A stretch of 64,000 nucleotides of DNA from an uncultured Aquimarina sp. (GCA_947502885.1 CANNBP010000003.1:1-64000), one strand, 5' to 3'. Counted from the first letter of the stretch, positions 21,915-31,080 are shown. Numbers and translations are program-made. The notes: a model not told the origin generated them from the sequence alone.

Positions 21915-21944
21915 AAAGCTCTGATGTTGTGACATCAGAGCTTT
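21915..21944 (+). terminator. Terminator after purB (copy 1 of duplicated unit)
   Basis: Perfect 13-bp stem AAAGCTCTGATGT / ACATCAGAGCTTT with loop TGTG and a T-run. The same hairpin recurs at 22677-22708. Confidence 0.9.
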
Positions 21945-22027
21945 TTTATTTTACATTACTTCTACATTTACAAAATCTAAAACGTTTTTTGATTATTGCA
22001 AAGTTATCATTCACACTTGTTGAGTTA

Positions 22028-22035
22028 TACTTTTG
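22028..22035 (+). promoter_or_regulatory. -7 element, duplicated lipoprotein gene copy 1
   Basis: TACTTTTG, matching TAnnTTTG, about 115 bp upstream of the ATG, implying a leader of about 108 nt. The equivalent box is kept in copy 2. Confidence 0.5.
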
Positions 22036-22149
22036 AAAAAAACATAAACCCTTTTCATCTATCTGTAACAAATGCTTAAAACAACAGATTAGGTCTCTGT
22101 ATCATTCTTTTGTTACTTAGATGAATCTTAAAACCTAAACAACAATACA

Positions 22150-22647
22150 ATGAAATTAAATTTGAAATCTGTTCTATTCGCAGTTTTAACAACTGCGATA
22201 CTAGTATCTTGTGGAGAAGATGCTGAAATGGAAAAAGTAAATGCTTCTAACCCTTATTTAGAAATGGTAGGTAAGGTAGAACATCGTGTTGCTAGCGCCA
22301 AAGAGTTACAAGGCATCGAGAAACCAATCGAAAAAGTAAACTGTACATTACATGGTGATACAGGTTGTTCTGATGGTGCTGCAGAAGAGCTTGAACGTTA
22401 TGTTAAAGATTGTACTACGTATCCTCGTACCTGGCCTCCTACAGGAGTGGTTGTTACTACATACAAAAGTATGGTATACTATGTAGATGGTGATTCTGAC
22501 ATTAACCTTGATCATTATCAAGATGATCTACAGGCTCATGTTAGTACATTAGGTAGTGCAGCATTTATTAGTGCCGATATTGTCTATTGGGAATGCAATG
22601 ATAGAACTAATAACTCTTGCGTAATTAAATACTCTGTATACAAATAA
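22150..22647 (+). CDS. Lipoprotein of unknown family, copy 1 of a tandem pair
   Basis: 165 residues. A lipoprotein signal ends in ILVSC (Cys21). The mature protein has SNPYLEMVGKVEHR, then CTLHGDTGCSDGAAEELERYV, a YPRTWPPTG motif, YKSMVYYVDGDSDIN and ...NNSCVIKYSVYK at the end. Several Cys in conserved positions suggest disulphides in the periplasm or outside the cell. I recognise no family and no catalytic motif. It is paralogous to the next gene along its whole length, each copy with its own promoter element and leader, and a terminator hairpin after this copy. Confidence 0.8.
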   Translation: MKLNLKSVLFAVLTTAILVSCGEDAEMEKVNASNPYLEMVGKVEHRVASAKELQGIEKPIEKVNCTLHGDTGCSDGAAEELERYVKDCTTYPRTWPPTGVVVTTYKSMVYYVDGDSDINLDHYQDDLQAHVSTLGSAAFISADIVYWECNDRTNNSCVIKYSVYK

Positions 22648-22676
22648 ACCAACATACTTCTTTTATATATTACACT

Positions 22677-22708
22677 AAAAGCTCTGATGTTATGGCATCA
22701 GAGCTTTT
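22677..22708 (+). terminator. Terminator after lipoprotein copy 1
   Basis: Stem AAAAGCTCTGATG / CATCAGAGCTTTT with a 6-base loop and T-run; a near-identical copy of the hairpin after purB. Confidence 0.88.
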
Positions 22709-22791
22709 TACTTTGTACATGACTTCTACAGTTACAAATTCTAAAGTATTTTTTGGTTATTACAAGGTTATCATTCTCATTTATCGAGTTA

Positions 22792-22799
22792 TAATTTTG
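22792..22799 (+). promoter_or_regulatory. -7 element, duplicated lipoprotein gene copy 2
   Basis: TAATTTTG, matching TAnnTTTG at the position equivalent to copy 1, about 116 bp upstream of the ATG. Confidence 0.5.
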
Positions 22800-22915
22800 A
22801 AAAAAAACATGTATCCATCTTATAAATCTGTAACAAATACATAAAACAATAAGTTAGGTCACTGTAGTATTCTTTAGTTACTTAGAGATATCTTAAAACC
22901 AATACCAAACCACTA

Positions 22916-23428
22916 ATGAAACTAAAACTAATCGCCTCTTTAACCTTATTTCTGATTACGTTAACCTTGGTTTCCTGTGATGAAAGTCAAGAAATTGAAA
23001 AAGTCGACTCTTATAACCCTTATATACAATTAGTGGGTAAAGTAGAACATCGTAAAGCAAACGCAAATGAACTGGGCACTCTAGAACAACCAACGACTAG
23101 TAAAGCCAATTGTACACTAGGCAGAGATGCAGATTGTTCTGATGGCAGGCAGTCTTCTTTTGAACGTTTCGTAAAAGATTGTACTACTTTTCCACGTACA
23201 TGGCCTCCCACTGGCAATGTAACTACCTTTTACAAAAGCATGATTTATTATGTGGATAGTGATGGTGACATTAACATGAATAATTATCAAGATGATCTTC
23301 AGGCTCATGTAGATCAAATCATAAATGTTGTGAGTACCGCAGCATTTATTACAGCTGATATTATTTATTGGAAATGTAATGACCAAGCCAATAATTCTTG
23401 TGTAATTAAATACACTGTTTACAAATAA
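22916..23428 (+). CDS. Lipoprotein of unknown family, copy 2 of a tandem pair
   Basis: 170 residues, with lipobox LVSC (Cys21). It follows copy 1 throughout: SYNPYIQLVGKVEHR, CTLGRDADCSDG, FVKDCTTFPRTWPPTG, YKSMIYYVDSDGDIN, NNYQDDLQAHV and the C-terminal CNDQANNSCVIKYTVYK. It differs by a few short insertions (TTS near residue 62 and INVV near 135) and many conservative changes, so the duplication is not recent. All Cys and the PRTWPPTG core are kept, which implies selection on both copies. Function unknown. Confidence 0.8.
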   Translation: MKLKLIASLTLFLITLTLVSCDESQEIEKVDSYNPYIQLVGKVEHRKANANELGTLEQPTTSKANCTLGRDADCSDGRQSSFERFVKDCTTFPRTWPPTGNVTTFYKSMIYYVDSDGDINMNNYQDDLQAHVDQIINVVSTAAFITADIIYWKCNDQANNSCVIKYTVYK

Positions 23429-23500
23429 ATTGTATAATTCTTCTCTCTATTTTGATAATTCCCTCTTAAACCAGTCAAAATAGTTGTAAAAGGACATTAT

Positions 23501-23535
23501 AAAAATAGGCTACCCGTTATGGATAGCCTATTTTT
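23501..23535. terminator. Bidirectional terminator
   Basis: 12-bp stem AAAAATAGGCTA / TAGCCTATTTTT between the convergent lipoprotein copy 2 and the DUF4252 lipoprotein gene, with A/T runs on both sides. Confidence 0.8.
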
Positions 23536-23559
23536 TATTTTTTTTAAATATATAGATTT

Positions 23560-24105
23560 TTACTCGATAGTAATAGAATCTGCAATATCTTTAAATGCTC
23601 CAAAGTCTAATCTACCTTCTTCTGCAGATCGAACTAGTTTGACTATTTTTTCTGATCTCATATTGTCACCCAAAATACGTACAACACCAAGACCTTTTGT
23701 AAAATCAGTAACAAACACAATAATCTCGTTTACGTTCTCATCTTTTGCGATAGATTTTACTGCTATTTTGGTATCGTTAGACCCAAATCGTATTAAAGTT
23801 TCATAAGTCTCTGTTGACAATATTTTTGCTATATCTGTACGTTCCTTTTCAAACTTGTCCTTCTTTTCCTCTTTAAAAGGTAATATTAACAAATTTACTT
23901 TATGAATACTATTTAATGCTTCTTGCTCTTCTGCATTAAGGTTCATTCCATCTTTATTTAAAAGACTTGACGGTACATCTACAGATACAAAATCGGTATC
24001 GTTTTGATGGTCTACAAAATATTTTTGCAATGTATACTCGTTATCACAACTCATTATAAGAAACATACACAGTACTCCAGCAATATAAATTCCTAAATTT
24101 CTCAT
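23560..24105 (-). CDS. DUF4252-type lipoprotein
   Basis: 181 residues, lipobox FLIMSC (Cys20). The mature part has the DUF4252 pattern: SLLN near the start, INKVNLLILPF-like strand, YETLIRFGSNDTKIAVKSI and IIVFVTDFTKGLGVVRILGDN. DUF4252 proteins are envelope proteins of unknown function, common in Bacteroidota. This is the last gene of the sigma-factor operon (25794 to 23560), 166 bp after the other DUF4252 gene. It ends in a shared bidirectional terminator. Confidence 0.78.
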   Translation of the reverse strand: MRNLGIYIAGVLCMFLIMSCDNEYTLQKYFVDHQNDTDFVSVDVPSSLLNKDGMNLNAEEQEALNSIHKVNLLILPFKEEKKDKFEKERTDIAKILSTETYETLIRFGSNDTKIAVKSIAKDENVNEIIVFVTDFTKGLGVVRILGDNMRSEKIVKLVRSAEEGRLDFGAFKDIADSITIE

Positions 24106-24271
24106 TCTTTGATTTTTTTGATTGTTTTTTTGATTGATGTGCTATCCAATGAACCAAAATAAGATCACTACTTATAATAGTAAGAGGCATCTATAAAGTT
24201 ATTGAATACTGTGGTTGAGAGAAATATAGGCTCTCAACCACATTTAATATGTATTCTAATTAGGCACTATA

Positions 24272-24808
24272 CTAGTTACCCTTTTTTACATTTTTTAATT
24301 CTTTACCTCCTGGTATATTAAGGTCATTTGCTAGTTTAGATACTTGCTTAAGATCAATATTACCTGTAATTGTAAGAATAACAGTTTTGGGGGTGTTTTT
24401 TCCATCATTACCCTCGAGATACATAAAAAGCTCTTTTACAAAATCCTCACTACTACCTGGCTTAATATAAAACTTGATATTATCACCATTGTCACTCTTT
24501 ACTCTCATTAATTCATCTAGAGAAGAGCTTTTAAGGTAGCTTTGCACATCTACCCTCATTTGATCATTAATTTTTTGATTTTCGGTTACAAATACCTTAA
24601 TGTTATTTATATTTTCAACAAGACTAAGGTATTGCTGCGTTTCTTTGTCTTTACTTTCAAAGTCAATTTTACTTAATAACTTAAACATTTTACTAGTCAT
24701 AACCATAGAGGTTACATCTCTCATGTTTTCATATTTATCAAAATAACTTTGTGCATTTGACACATATGGTAAAACAGCTAGTACTAAAATAATTGCTAAT
24801 TTTTTCAT
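24272..24808 (-). CDS. DUF4252-type exported protein
   Basis: 178 residues. A cleavable signal peptide ends in VSNAQ, as in many Bacteroidota exported proteins. The DUF4252 pattern is visible: SMVMTSKMFKLLSKID, NINNIKVFVTEN, YLKSSSLDELMRVKSDNGDN and VILTITGNIDLKQVSKLA. It is paralogous to the lipoprotein downstream but lacks the lipobox, so the pair would be one soluble and one membrane-anchored member. It lies 55 bp after the putative anti-sigma gene in the same operon. Confidence 0.8.
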   Translation of the reverse strand: MKKLAIILVLAVLPYVSNAQSYFDKYENMRDVTSMVMTSKMFKLLSKIDFESKDKETQQYLSLVENINNIKVFVTENQKINDQMRVDVQSYLKSSSLDELMRVKSDNGDNIKFYIKPGSSEDFVKELFMYLEGNDGKNTPKTVILTITGNIDLKQVSKLANDLNIPGGKELKNVKKGN

Positions 24809-24863
24809 AATTATAAGTTTTATATCACCTCGAGAATACTTCGAGTTATGATTTTTGTTTTTT

Positions 24864-25298
24864 TTATTTTATAAACTTGTTTTTAGTATTTTCAAATTCC
24901 TTCAGGTATACTAATTCCTGCTTTCCTTCATTCATATATTGAGAAACCATTTGAAGGATTTTTTTGGTTTCTTGCAATGCTATTTCGGGGTCTTCATAAG
25001 TGCCCAGATGCTTTGTAGAAGACTCGGTTTTTTGTAAAAATATTCCAGCAATCAAAGCAATTGATGCTGCAATACCTACCCAAGCATATTTTCTTTTTTT
25101 TCCTGCACTTAATTTTAAATCCCTAGTAGCGGTTATGGTACTTTCTTTAGAAAAATACTCAAACATACTTTTGTAATTTTCGAGGTGAGGCGGCACATTT
25201 TCTCTGGTAAAATAAACCTTTAATTCTTTTTCTTCAGAAATGGTCGTTTCGCCCTCAAAATACTTTTCAAGTAATTTTTCAATTTTAGCCAATTCCAT
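24864..25298 (-). CDS. Putative anti-sigma factor, one membrane helix
   Basis: 144 residues. The N-terminus (KIEKLLEKYFEGETTISEEK) resembles the cytoplasmic region of Bacteroidota anti-sigma-like proteins. One transmembrane helix spans about 72-88 (AWVGIAASIALIAGIFL), and a C-terminal part is predicted to be periplasmic. Its start overlaps the sigma-factor gene by 14 bp, implying translational coupling and stoichiometric production. Role inferred from position and topology; the sequence itself is weakly conserved. Confidence 0.7.
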   Translation of the reverse strand: MELAKIEKLLEKYFEGETTISEEKELKVYFTRENVPPHLENYKSMFEYFSKESTITATRDLKLSAGKKRKYAWVGIAASIALIAGIFLQKTESSTKHLGTYEDPEIALQETKKILQMVSQYMNEGKQELVYLKEFENTKNKFIK

Positions 25299-25794
25299 AA
25301 TTATGTTTTTTTGATAATTCTTCTCTAATCTTTTTTCTACCTCTTGATAATGCGACTCTAATTGCTCCTTCGTTAATGTCTAACATTTTTGCAATCTCTG
25401 CATTATCATATTGTTCTATATCTTTAAGCTGGATGATTAGTCTTTGTTGTTCTGGTAATTCATCCATAATCTTTCCTACCCAATCTAAACTGTCTTTAGC
25501 TTCAACTTCTTGCTGTAAGGACGGTCTGCTATCTTTATAATTGCTATGAACAATTTTTAAGTTCCCTGCTTCTTTACCTTTTAATTTATCATAACAATAA
25601 TTTTTGGTCATTGTCATTGCAAAAGCTTCTACATTTTTATACTCGCTCATTTTACCTTTATTCCTCCAAAGCTTAAGTAAAACTTCTTGAGTAGCATCTT
25701 CTGCCTCTTCATTACTTACCAATAAACGCTTGGCAAGCCTAAAAAGCTTGTCCTTAAATTTATCTGTAAGCGTTATAAATGCTCTTTCCTTCAT
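25285..25794 (-). CDS. ECF-type RNA polymerase sigma-70 factor
   Basis: 169 residues. Region 2 (LFRLAKRLLVSNEEAEDATQ then EVLLKLW) melts and contacts the -10-like element. Region 4 (LPEQQRLIIQLKDIEQYDNA, then EIAKMLDINEGAIRVALSRG) recognises the upstream element. It is the first gene of an operon with a putative anti-sigma factor and two DUF4252 genes. It is divergent from an S41 protease gene, which may be part of its regulon or of signal transmission. The operon probably autoregulates. Confidence 0.9.
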   Translation of the reverse strand: MKERAFITLTDKFKDKLFRLAKRLLVSNEEAEDATQEVLLKLWRNKGKMSEYKNVEAFAMTMTKNYCYDKLKGKEAGNLKIVHSNYKDSRPSLQQEVEAKDSLDWVGKIMDELPEQQRLIIQLKDIEQYDNAEIAKMLDINEGAIRVALSRGRKKIREELSKKHNYGIG

Positions 25795-26008
25795 TTTGGT
25801 TGGTGGTTTTATAAAACTATGTTAGCTTTATATAAGGGAGACGACTATATCTATAATTTGTTACATTCTTTTTTTAATTTACAATAAAGTAGTTACATTT
25901 AACGCTATACAATAAACAATGTTATATAGTCTTACTCCTTTATAAATAAGTAATTTTTGTAAATTATGATTTATAATGTATTCTATATAAACACAAAAAA
26001 AATAATAC

Positions 26009-27475
26009 ATGCAAAACTTAAAGCGTGCAAAGTACATGATGTATTTTGCAATATTAGTGGTAACGGGAAACATCTTTACAGGGTGTTTTGATGATAGAGA
26101 CGATGTTGTACAAACACCTACCGCAAGCGGAATTCATGATTTTATCTGGAAAGGAATGAATGCCTTTTATTTATATAAAGCAGAGGTTGATGATCTAAAA
26201 AATGATCGATTTTCTAATAATGACGAGTATGCAAGTTTTTTAAATGGTTTTTCTTCTCCTGAAGAAATTTTCACAGATTTAAGAACCAAAAGAATAATAG
26301 GAGAAATCCCCGTTGATGACTTTAGCTTTCTTGTAGATGACTATGTTGAATTAGAAAAACGATTTAGTGGGATATCAAAAAGTAACGGTATGGAATATGG
26401 TTTAGTGTTTTATCCTGAAGATGCCGATAAACCTGATACAGAAACAAAAAAGGTTTATGGCTATGTGCGATATGTGTTACCAAATACCGATGCCCAAACC
26501 AAAGGTCTTAAAAGAGGGGATATTTTTACAACTATCGGAGGTACACAAATTACTAACAAGAATTTTAGCGAGTTACTGGCGCCAGACAGTTATACTATAG
26601 AACTATCTACGTTTGACGGTACTAATTTTACCGATACCAATACCTCTGTTACATTAACTAAAGTTGAATACACAGAAAACCCTGTTTTTCTTACCAAAAC
26701 ACTAAATATAGGGGGAAACAAAGTTGGTTACCTTATGTATAACGCTTTTACGGCAGACTTTGATAAACAATTAAATGATGCTTTTGGTCAATTAAAAGCC
26801 GATGGTGTTACAGATTTGGTATTAGATTTACGATATAACGGTGGAGGATCTGTAAGAAGTGCAATTGATTTATCAAGTATGATAACAGGACAATTTAAAG
26901 GTCAAGTGTTTTCTAAAGAAGAATGGAATGCTGATAGACAGGAACAATTTGGTGATACTAATCTATTTGGTGATAAGATAAGAACGGATGCCACAATTAA
27001 TAGTCTTAATTTATCAAGATTATATGTTTTAACTACAAGTAGCTCTGCTTCTGCCAGTGAGTTGGTTATTAATGGTCTTGATCCTTATATTAATGTTATA
27101 AAGGTAGGTACAACAACCAGAGGTAAATTTCAAGCCTCTATAACTTTATATGACACAGAAGGTTTTGGCAGAAAAGATGCAGAGCTTGCGGGACACACCT
27201 ATGCCATGCAACCTTTAGTTCTTAGGTCTCTTAACTCTAAAGGAGAAACTGATTATTTTTCTGGATTTGCTCCTGATATAGAATTAAAAGAAAAACGTGA
27301 AGCGCTGGGTATATTAGGGGATGAAAATGAACCTCTTTTAAAAGCTGCATTGGATCATATACAAGGTAATGCCTCTCGATATTCTAAATCATCAGGTATA
27401 CCTCTAGAACTTGATTATGCAGGTGATAGTAAAATGTTTTCACCAATTTATGAGCGCATGTATAAGAATAATTAA
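26009..27475 (+). CDS. S41-family (C-terminal processing) peptidase lipoprotein
   Basis: 488 residues. The signal ends in IFTGC (Cys26), an acceptable lipobox, so the protein is probably membrane-anchored in the periplasm. An N-terminal helical domain (about 40-125) is followed by a PDZ-like domain (about 145-225; VLPNTDAQTKGLKRGDIFTT) and the S41 core (about 235-425) with catalytic Ser346 (SSASASELV) and Lys373 (TTRGKFQ). The family cleaves proteins at exposed C-termini, often for quality control. It is divergent from the ECF sigma operon; an ORF-internal ATG at 26036 would give a shorter signal peptide. Confidence 0.88.
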   Translation: MQNLKRAKYMMYFAILVVTGNIFTGCFDDRDDVVQTPTASGIHDFIWKGMNAFYLYKAEVDDLKNDRFSNNDEYASFLNGFSSPEEIFTDLRTKRIIGEIPVDDFSFLVDDYVELEKRFSGISKSNGMEYGLVFYPEDADKPDTETKKVYGYVRYVLPNTDAQTKGLKRGDIFTTIGGTQITNKNFSELLAPDSYTIELSTFDGTNFTDTNTSVTLTKVEYTENPVFLTKTLNIGGNKVGYLMYNAFTADFDKQLNDAFGQLKADGVTDLVLDLRYNGGGSVRSAIDLSSMITGQFKGQVFSKEEWNADRQEQFGDTNLFGDKIRTDATINSLNLSRLYVLTTSSSASASELVINGLDPYINVIKVGTTTRGKFQASITLYDTEGFGRKDAELAGHTYAMQPLVLRSLNSKGETDYFSGFAPDIELKEKREALGILGDENEPLLKAALDHIQGNASRYSKSSGIPLELDYAGDSKMFSPIYERMYKNN

Positions 27476-28206
27476 TTTTCTTTAGTAAGAAAGTTAAACT
27501 TACCCCACCCCACCTTTCATGTATAAAAACTAAATTGAAAAACTTTACATAATAAGAAAGTTATTTAGTACATATAATTAAAAAAAAGCCATCAGTATAA
27601 AATTATACTGATGGCTTTTTTTATATACCTATGTCAGCCGAAACCTTAACTTTGTTTTAAATAAAAACCTAGTTATCATAACTTTAATTAAGAAAATTTT
27701 ATGTTTCGACTATCAATTATTTTACTAAATTGCAACTAAGTTGCATTAGTTGTAATTTTCACAAACACAAAACATCAATTCTTAACTAATTTAAAGATGG
27801 TAACTAACAAACATTTAGAAGACTCGTTACAAAACTCAAAACACGAAGTATCAAAATTATGTATTGCATACAGAAATAGGTTGCACTATTCTTCTTAAAA
27901 CGATACTTCTTTTATACCTACATCCAAATTGCAGAAAATAAAATAGCGCAAATTAAAGCTATTCCCCCACTGGTATTCTACATACAATATTCCTTTAGGT
28001 ACCAGTTAAAGCTGATTCACTTAAATAGCTGCAACATTAAATGATAGGACAAATAAATTCACTATCACCTAATAGTCAATCACTCTATTGGGCAGGCACA
28101 GCTATGCTTATTTAGCATCACTTTATATGAAAAAAACAAACCTATATATAGTTTCTAGAATACGTATTTAACTAATAATCAAATATTAACACAAATTAAT
28201 TTTATT
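27476..28206. other. 731-bp intergenic region upstream of the subtilisin-like gene
   Basis: It begins with the S41 terminator. After that I see only short frames, such as a 33-codon one at 27797-27898 of no clear merit. There are two short inverted repeats: CTGGTA/TACCAG near 27970-28006, and ATGCT/AGCAT at 28104-28118. The length and the GC-richer patch (about 27960-28120) suggest a long leader or regulatory region, but I cannot identify it. Confidence 0.45.
27581..27622 (+). terminator. Terminator after the S41 peptidase gene
   Basis: Stem of up to 19 bp (27581-27599 with 27604-27622; core GCCATCAGTATA), loop AAAT, long T-run. Confidence 0.88.
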
Positions 28207-31023
28207 ATGAAACAAAATCATTCATGTGCTTTTAAACTGAGAAAATCGCTCACAAGTCTAAGCAAACCAGCCATTTTATTTTCGGTTACATTTTTATTTT
28301 TCTCTTTTATGGTCTCTGCGCAAACAACTGCACAAAAGGCAAAAATAATACAACAGAGTAACTATGCTAAACTAGTCACACTACAAGAAGAAACACAACA
28401 AAAAGAAAAACTTCAAAAAAGTGAAGCTATACAAGCTGCTCAAAGTAATGGATGGGATCTACAAAAAACACTATCTGATGGTAGTTTTTCTGAGCTACAA
28501 AAATTAGGGCCTAATGGAGAACCTATTTATTATACCACCTTTAATGTTGCTGCAGCAAGATCTACCAGAACCAATCATCTCAATTCTGGAGGGTCATTAG
28601 GACTTAGCCTTGATGGACAGAATATGACAGCACATATTTGGGATGCAGGACACGCTCGACTCACACATCAAGAATATGATGGCACTGGTGGCAATAACCG
28701 TGTTAGTATTGGAGATGCTGGATCTGAAACTTTAGGAGTTGATAGCCATGCTGCTCATGTAACAGGAACTGTAGTTGCCTCTGGTGTTCAAGCCAATGCA
28801 AAAGGAATGGCACCTCAAGCCAAGGCAATAGGGTATGGATGGAACAATGATGCTTCTGAGGCTACAACTGCTGCCTCTAACGGAATGATTATTTCTAACC
28901 ACTCTTATGGTTTTAGAGCAAACTCTGTACCTGATCAATATTTTGGAGCCTATATCGATGAGTCTAGAAGATGGGATGAAATCATGTTTAACGCACCTTT
29001 CTATCTTATGGTAGTTGCTGCGGGTAACGATGGAGATCAAGACACTTTTAATGCACAACCTTTGGACGGGAATTCATCTTATGACAAACTTACCGGTCAC
29101 AGTACTTCAAAAAACAATTTGGTAGTTGCCAATGCTCAGGATGCTAACATTGCTAACAATGGTACTTTAAATAGTGTTACAATTAATAGTGGAAGTAGCG
29201 AAGGGCCCACCGACGATTATAGAATCAAACCCGATATTACCGGTAATGGTACTGGTGTACGATCCACTCTGGAGAGAAATGATTCTGACTATGGTAGTTT
29301 TACAGGAACTTCTATGGCATCTCCTAACGTCGCGGGAACATTGCTACTGTTGCAACAACATTATAATAACATTAATAATAATTTAATGAGAGCTGCTACA
29401 CTAAAAGGTATCGCATTACACACTGCAGATGACATAGGTCCCTCTGGTCCAGATGCTGTACACGGATGGGGTCTCTTAAATGGAAAAGCCGCAGCCGAAG
29501 TTATCACCAACAACGGATCTTCTTCTAAAGTTGAAGAACTTACCTTAAATAACGGGCAAACCTACTCTATTACTGTCGAATCTGATGGTAGTTCTCCTTT
29601 ATTATCATCGATATCTTGGACAGACAGACCAGGAGCAGCGGTTAGTACCACAAATTCTAAAAATGCAGTATTGATCAATGACCTTGATATTAGAGTAACC
29701 AAAGGATCATCCACATTTAGCCCTTATAGATTAACCAGTATTACAACCAATGGTACTGGAGATAATACGGTAGATCCATATGAAAGAGTAGATGTTTCAA
29801 ATGCATCAGGAACCTATACTATTACAGTAACTCACAAAGGATCTTTAACAGGAGGTAGTCAAAACTTTTCATTAATCGTTACCGGGATTACTACCAATAC
29901 TTCTACATGTATTGCAACTGTACCAACCAGTGTTTCTTCGTCAAATGTAAGCGCAAATGCGGCAACTATTACTTGGAGTAGTGTTTCTGGTGCTACCTAT
30001 GATTTAAGATACCGTCAATCAGGAGCCAATAACTGGACTACAATTGCTGTAAACGAGACTTCTCGTGCAATCTCAGGGTTAACTGCTTCTACAACCTATG
30101 AAGCTCAGGTAAGAAGTAAATGTCCAGATGGTACAACATCAAATTATAGTGGTTCAATTAATTTTACCACCACAACTACTCAATTAAACTATTGTACTGC
30201 CAGTGGTAATGATGCCTCTGCTGAATATATCGGTAGAGTACAGTTAGGATCTATAGATAATTCATCGACTGCTGGAAGTGGTTACACAGATCACACGGCT
30301 ATCTCTACTAATCTATCCAAAGGAGTATCAAATACAATTACTATTACTCCAACCTGGACCGGTACTACATATAATGAAGCCTATAGCGTGTGGATAGATT
30401 ATAATCAAGATGGCGATTTTGAAGATACTGGAGAACAAGTATGGACACAGGATCGTACTCAAAACTCTCCGGTAAGTGGTTCGTTTACCGTACCATCAAC
30501 AGCAACCAACGGAGCAACAAGAATGAGAGTAAGCATGCGTTACAACACAATACCATCTCCGTGTGGGTCATTTAATTTTGGTGAAGTTGAAGATTATACC
30601 GTTACAATACAATCTGGAGGTAATTCTAATGATATTTGTGAAGGTGTTGCTGCTTATGATTCATCAAGAACTTATCAAGTTGGTGATAAAGTAACCTATC
30701 AAGGAAGCCTTTATGAAAGAAGAGCCAACGGCTGGACTAATCTGGGTGCGTGCGGTACTGCTGCAAATGCTCTTTTTGCAAAGCAAAGTAAAAATCAACT
30801 TTCTGATAAAACAAGCTTTTCTATTTATCCAAACCCGGTAGCTGAAGGTGTTTTAAATATTAAAACCAATACTTTGGAAATCAAAAAGTATGCTATCATT
30901 AATATCTTAGGGCAAACCGTACAAAATGGAACATTTACCAATAAAATTGACCTTAAACATCTTAAAGCTGGTAAATACATTTTAAAAACTAAAAATCACA
31001 CCAAAAACTTTATCATTAAATAG
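28207..31023 (+). CDS. Subtilisin-like (S8) protease with T9SS sorting domain
   Basis: 938 residues. Signal peptide to about residue 38 (FFSFMVSAQ). The S8 catalytic triad is D146 (AHIWDAG), H181 (SHAAHVTGT) and S369 (GTSMASPN). It is followed by a jelly-roll domain (about 440-560), a fibronectin type III domain (about 570-655; CIATVPTSVSSSNVSANAAT), a GEVED domain (about 715-805; FGEVEDYTV), a CBM5/12-like domain (about 815-850; YQVGDKVTYQGSLYERR) and a C-terminal T9SS type A sorting domain (about 862-938; FSIYPNPV ... GKYILKTK). An exported, surface-attached or released protease is expected. The fn3-GEVED-CBM cassette is very similar to that of the M14 carboxypeptidase at 41207-43942. Confidence 0.92.
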   Translation: MKQNHSCAFKLRKSLTSLSKPAILFSVTFLFFSFMVSAQTTAQKAKIIQQSNYAKLVTLQEETQQKEKLQKSEAIQAAQSNGWDLQKTLSDGSFSELQKLGPNGEPIYYTTFNVAAARSTRTNHLNSGGSLGLSLDGQNMTAHIWDAGHARLTHQEYDGTGGNNRVSIGDAGSETLGVDSHAAHVTGTVVASGVQANAKGMAPQAKAIGYGWNNDASEATTAASNGMIISNHSYGFRANSVPDQYFGAYIDESRRWDEIMFNAPFYLMVVAAGNDGDQDTFNAQPLDGNSSYDKLTGHSTSKNNLVVANAQDANIANNGTLNSVTINSGSSEGPTDDYRIKPDITGNGTGVRSTLERNDSDYGSFTGTSMASPNVAGTLLLLQQHYNNINNNLMRAATLKGIALHTADDIGPSGPDAVHGWGLLNGKAAAEVITNNGSSSKVEELTLNNGQTYSITVESDGSSPLLSSISWTDRPGAAVSTTNSKNAVLINDLDIRVTKGSSTFSPYRLTSITTNGTGDNTVDPYERVDVSNASGTYTITVTHKGSLTGGSQNFSLIVTGITTNTSTCIATVPTSVSSSNVSANAATITWSSVSGATYDLRYRQSGANNWTTIAVNETSRAISGLTASTTYEAQVRSKCPDGTTSNYSGSINFTTTTTQLNYCTASGNDASAEYIGRVQLGSIDNSSTAGSGYTDHTAISTNLSKGVSNTITITPTWTGTTYNEAYSVWIDYNQDGDFEDTGEQVWTQDRTQNSPVSGSFTVPSTATNGATRMRVSMRYNTIPSPCGSFNFGEVEDYTVTIQSGGNSNDICEGVAAYDSSRTYQVGDKVTYQGSLYERRANGWTNLGACGTAANALFAKQSKNQLSDKTSFSIYPNPVAEGVLNIKTNTLEIKKYAIINILGQTVQNGTFTNKIDLKHLKAGKYILKTKNHTKNFIIK

Positions 31024-31045
31024 GCTTAATCCTATATGATTCAAA

Positions 31046-31080
31046 AAACACCCCCTGAATTTATAGTTCAGGAGGTGTTT
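31046..31080. terminator. Bidirectional terminator, S8 protease / TonB receptor
   Basis: 14-bp stem with one mismatch (AAACACCCCCTGAA / TTCAGGAGGTGTTT), loop of 7, flanked by A and T runs, between convergent genes. Confidence 0.8.

Larger units (their letters stand above)
21915..23428 (+). repeat. Tandem duplication of terminator, promoter, leader and lipoprotein gene
   Basis: Two units of about 763 bp (from 21915 and from 22677) align throughout: terminator hairpin, a spacer with a TAnnTTTG box, an about 108-nt leader and a lipoprotein gene. The proteins differ by substitutions and short indels, while the non-coding parts also remain clearly alignable. The first hairpin now serves purB. Confidence 0.85.

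Noticed and set aside
27797..27898. 33-codon frame upstream of the subtilisin-like gene
   Set aside because: Short, no clear promoter or terminator, no recognisable family; chance is the simpler explanation.
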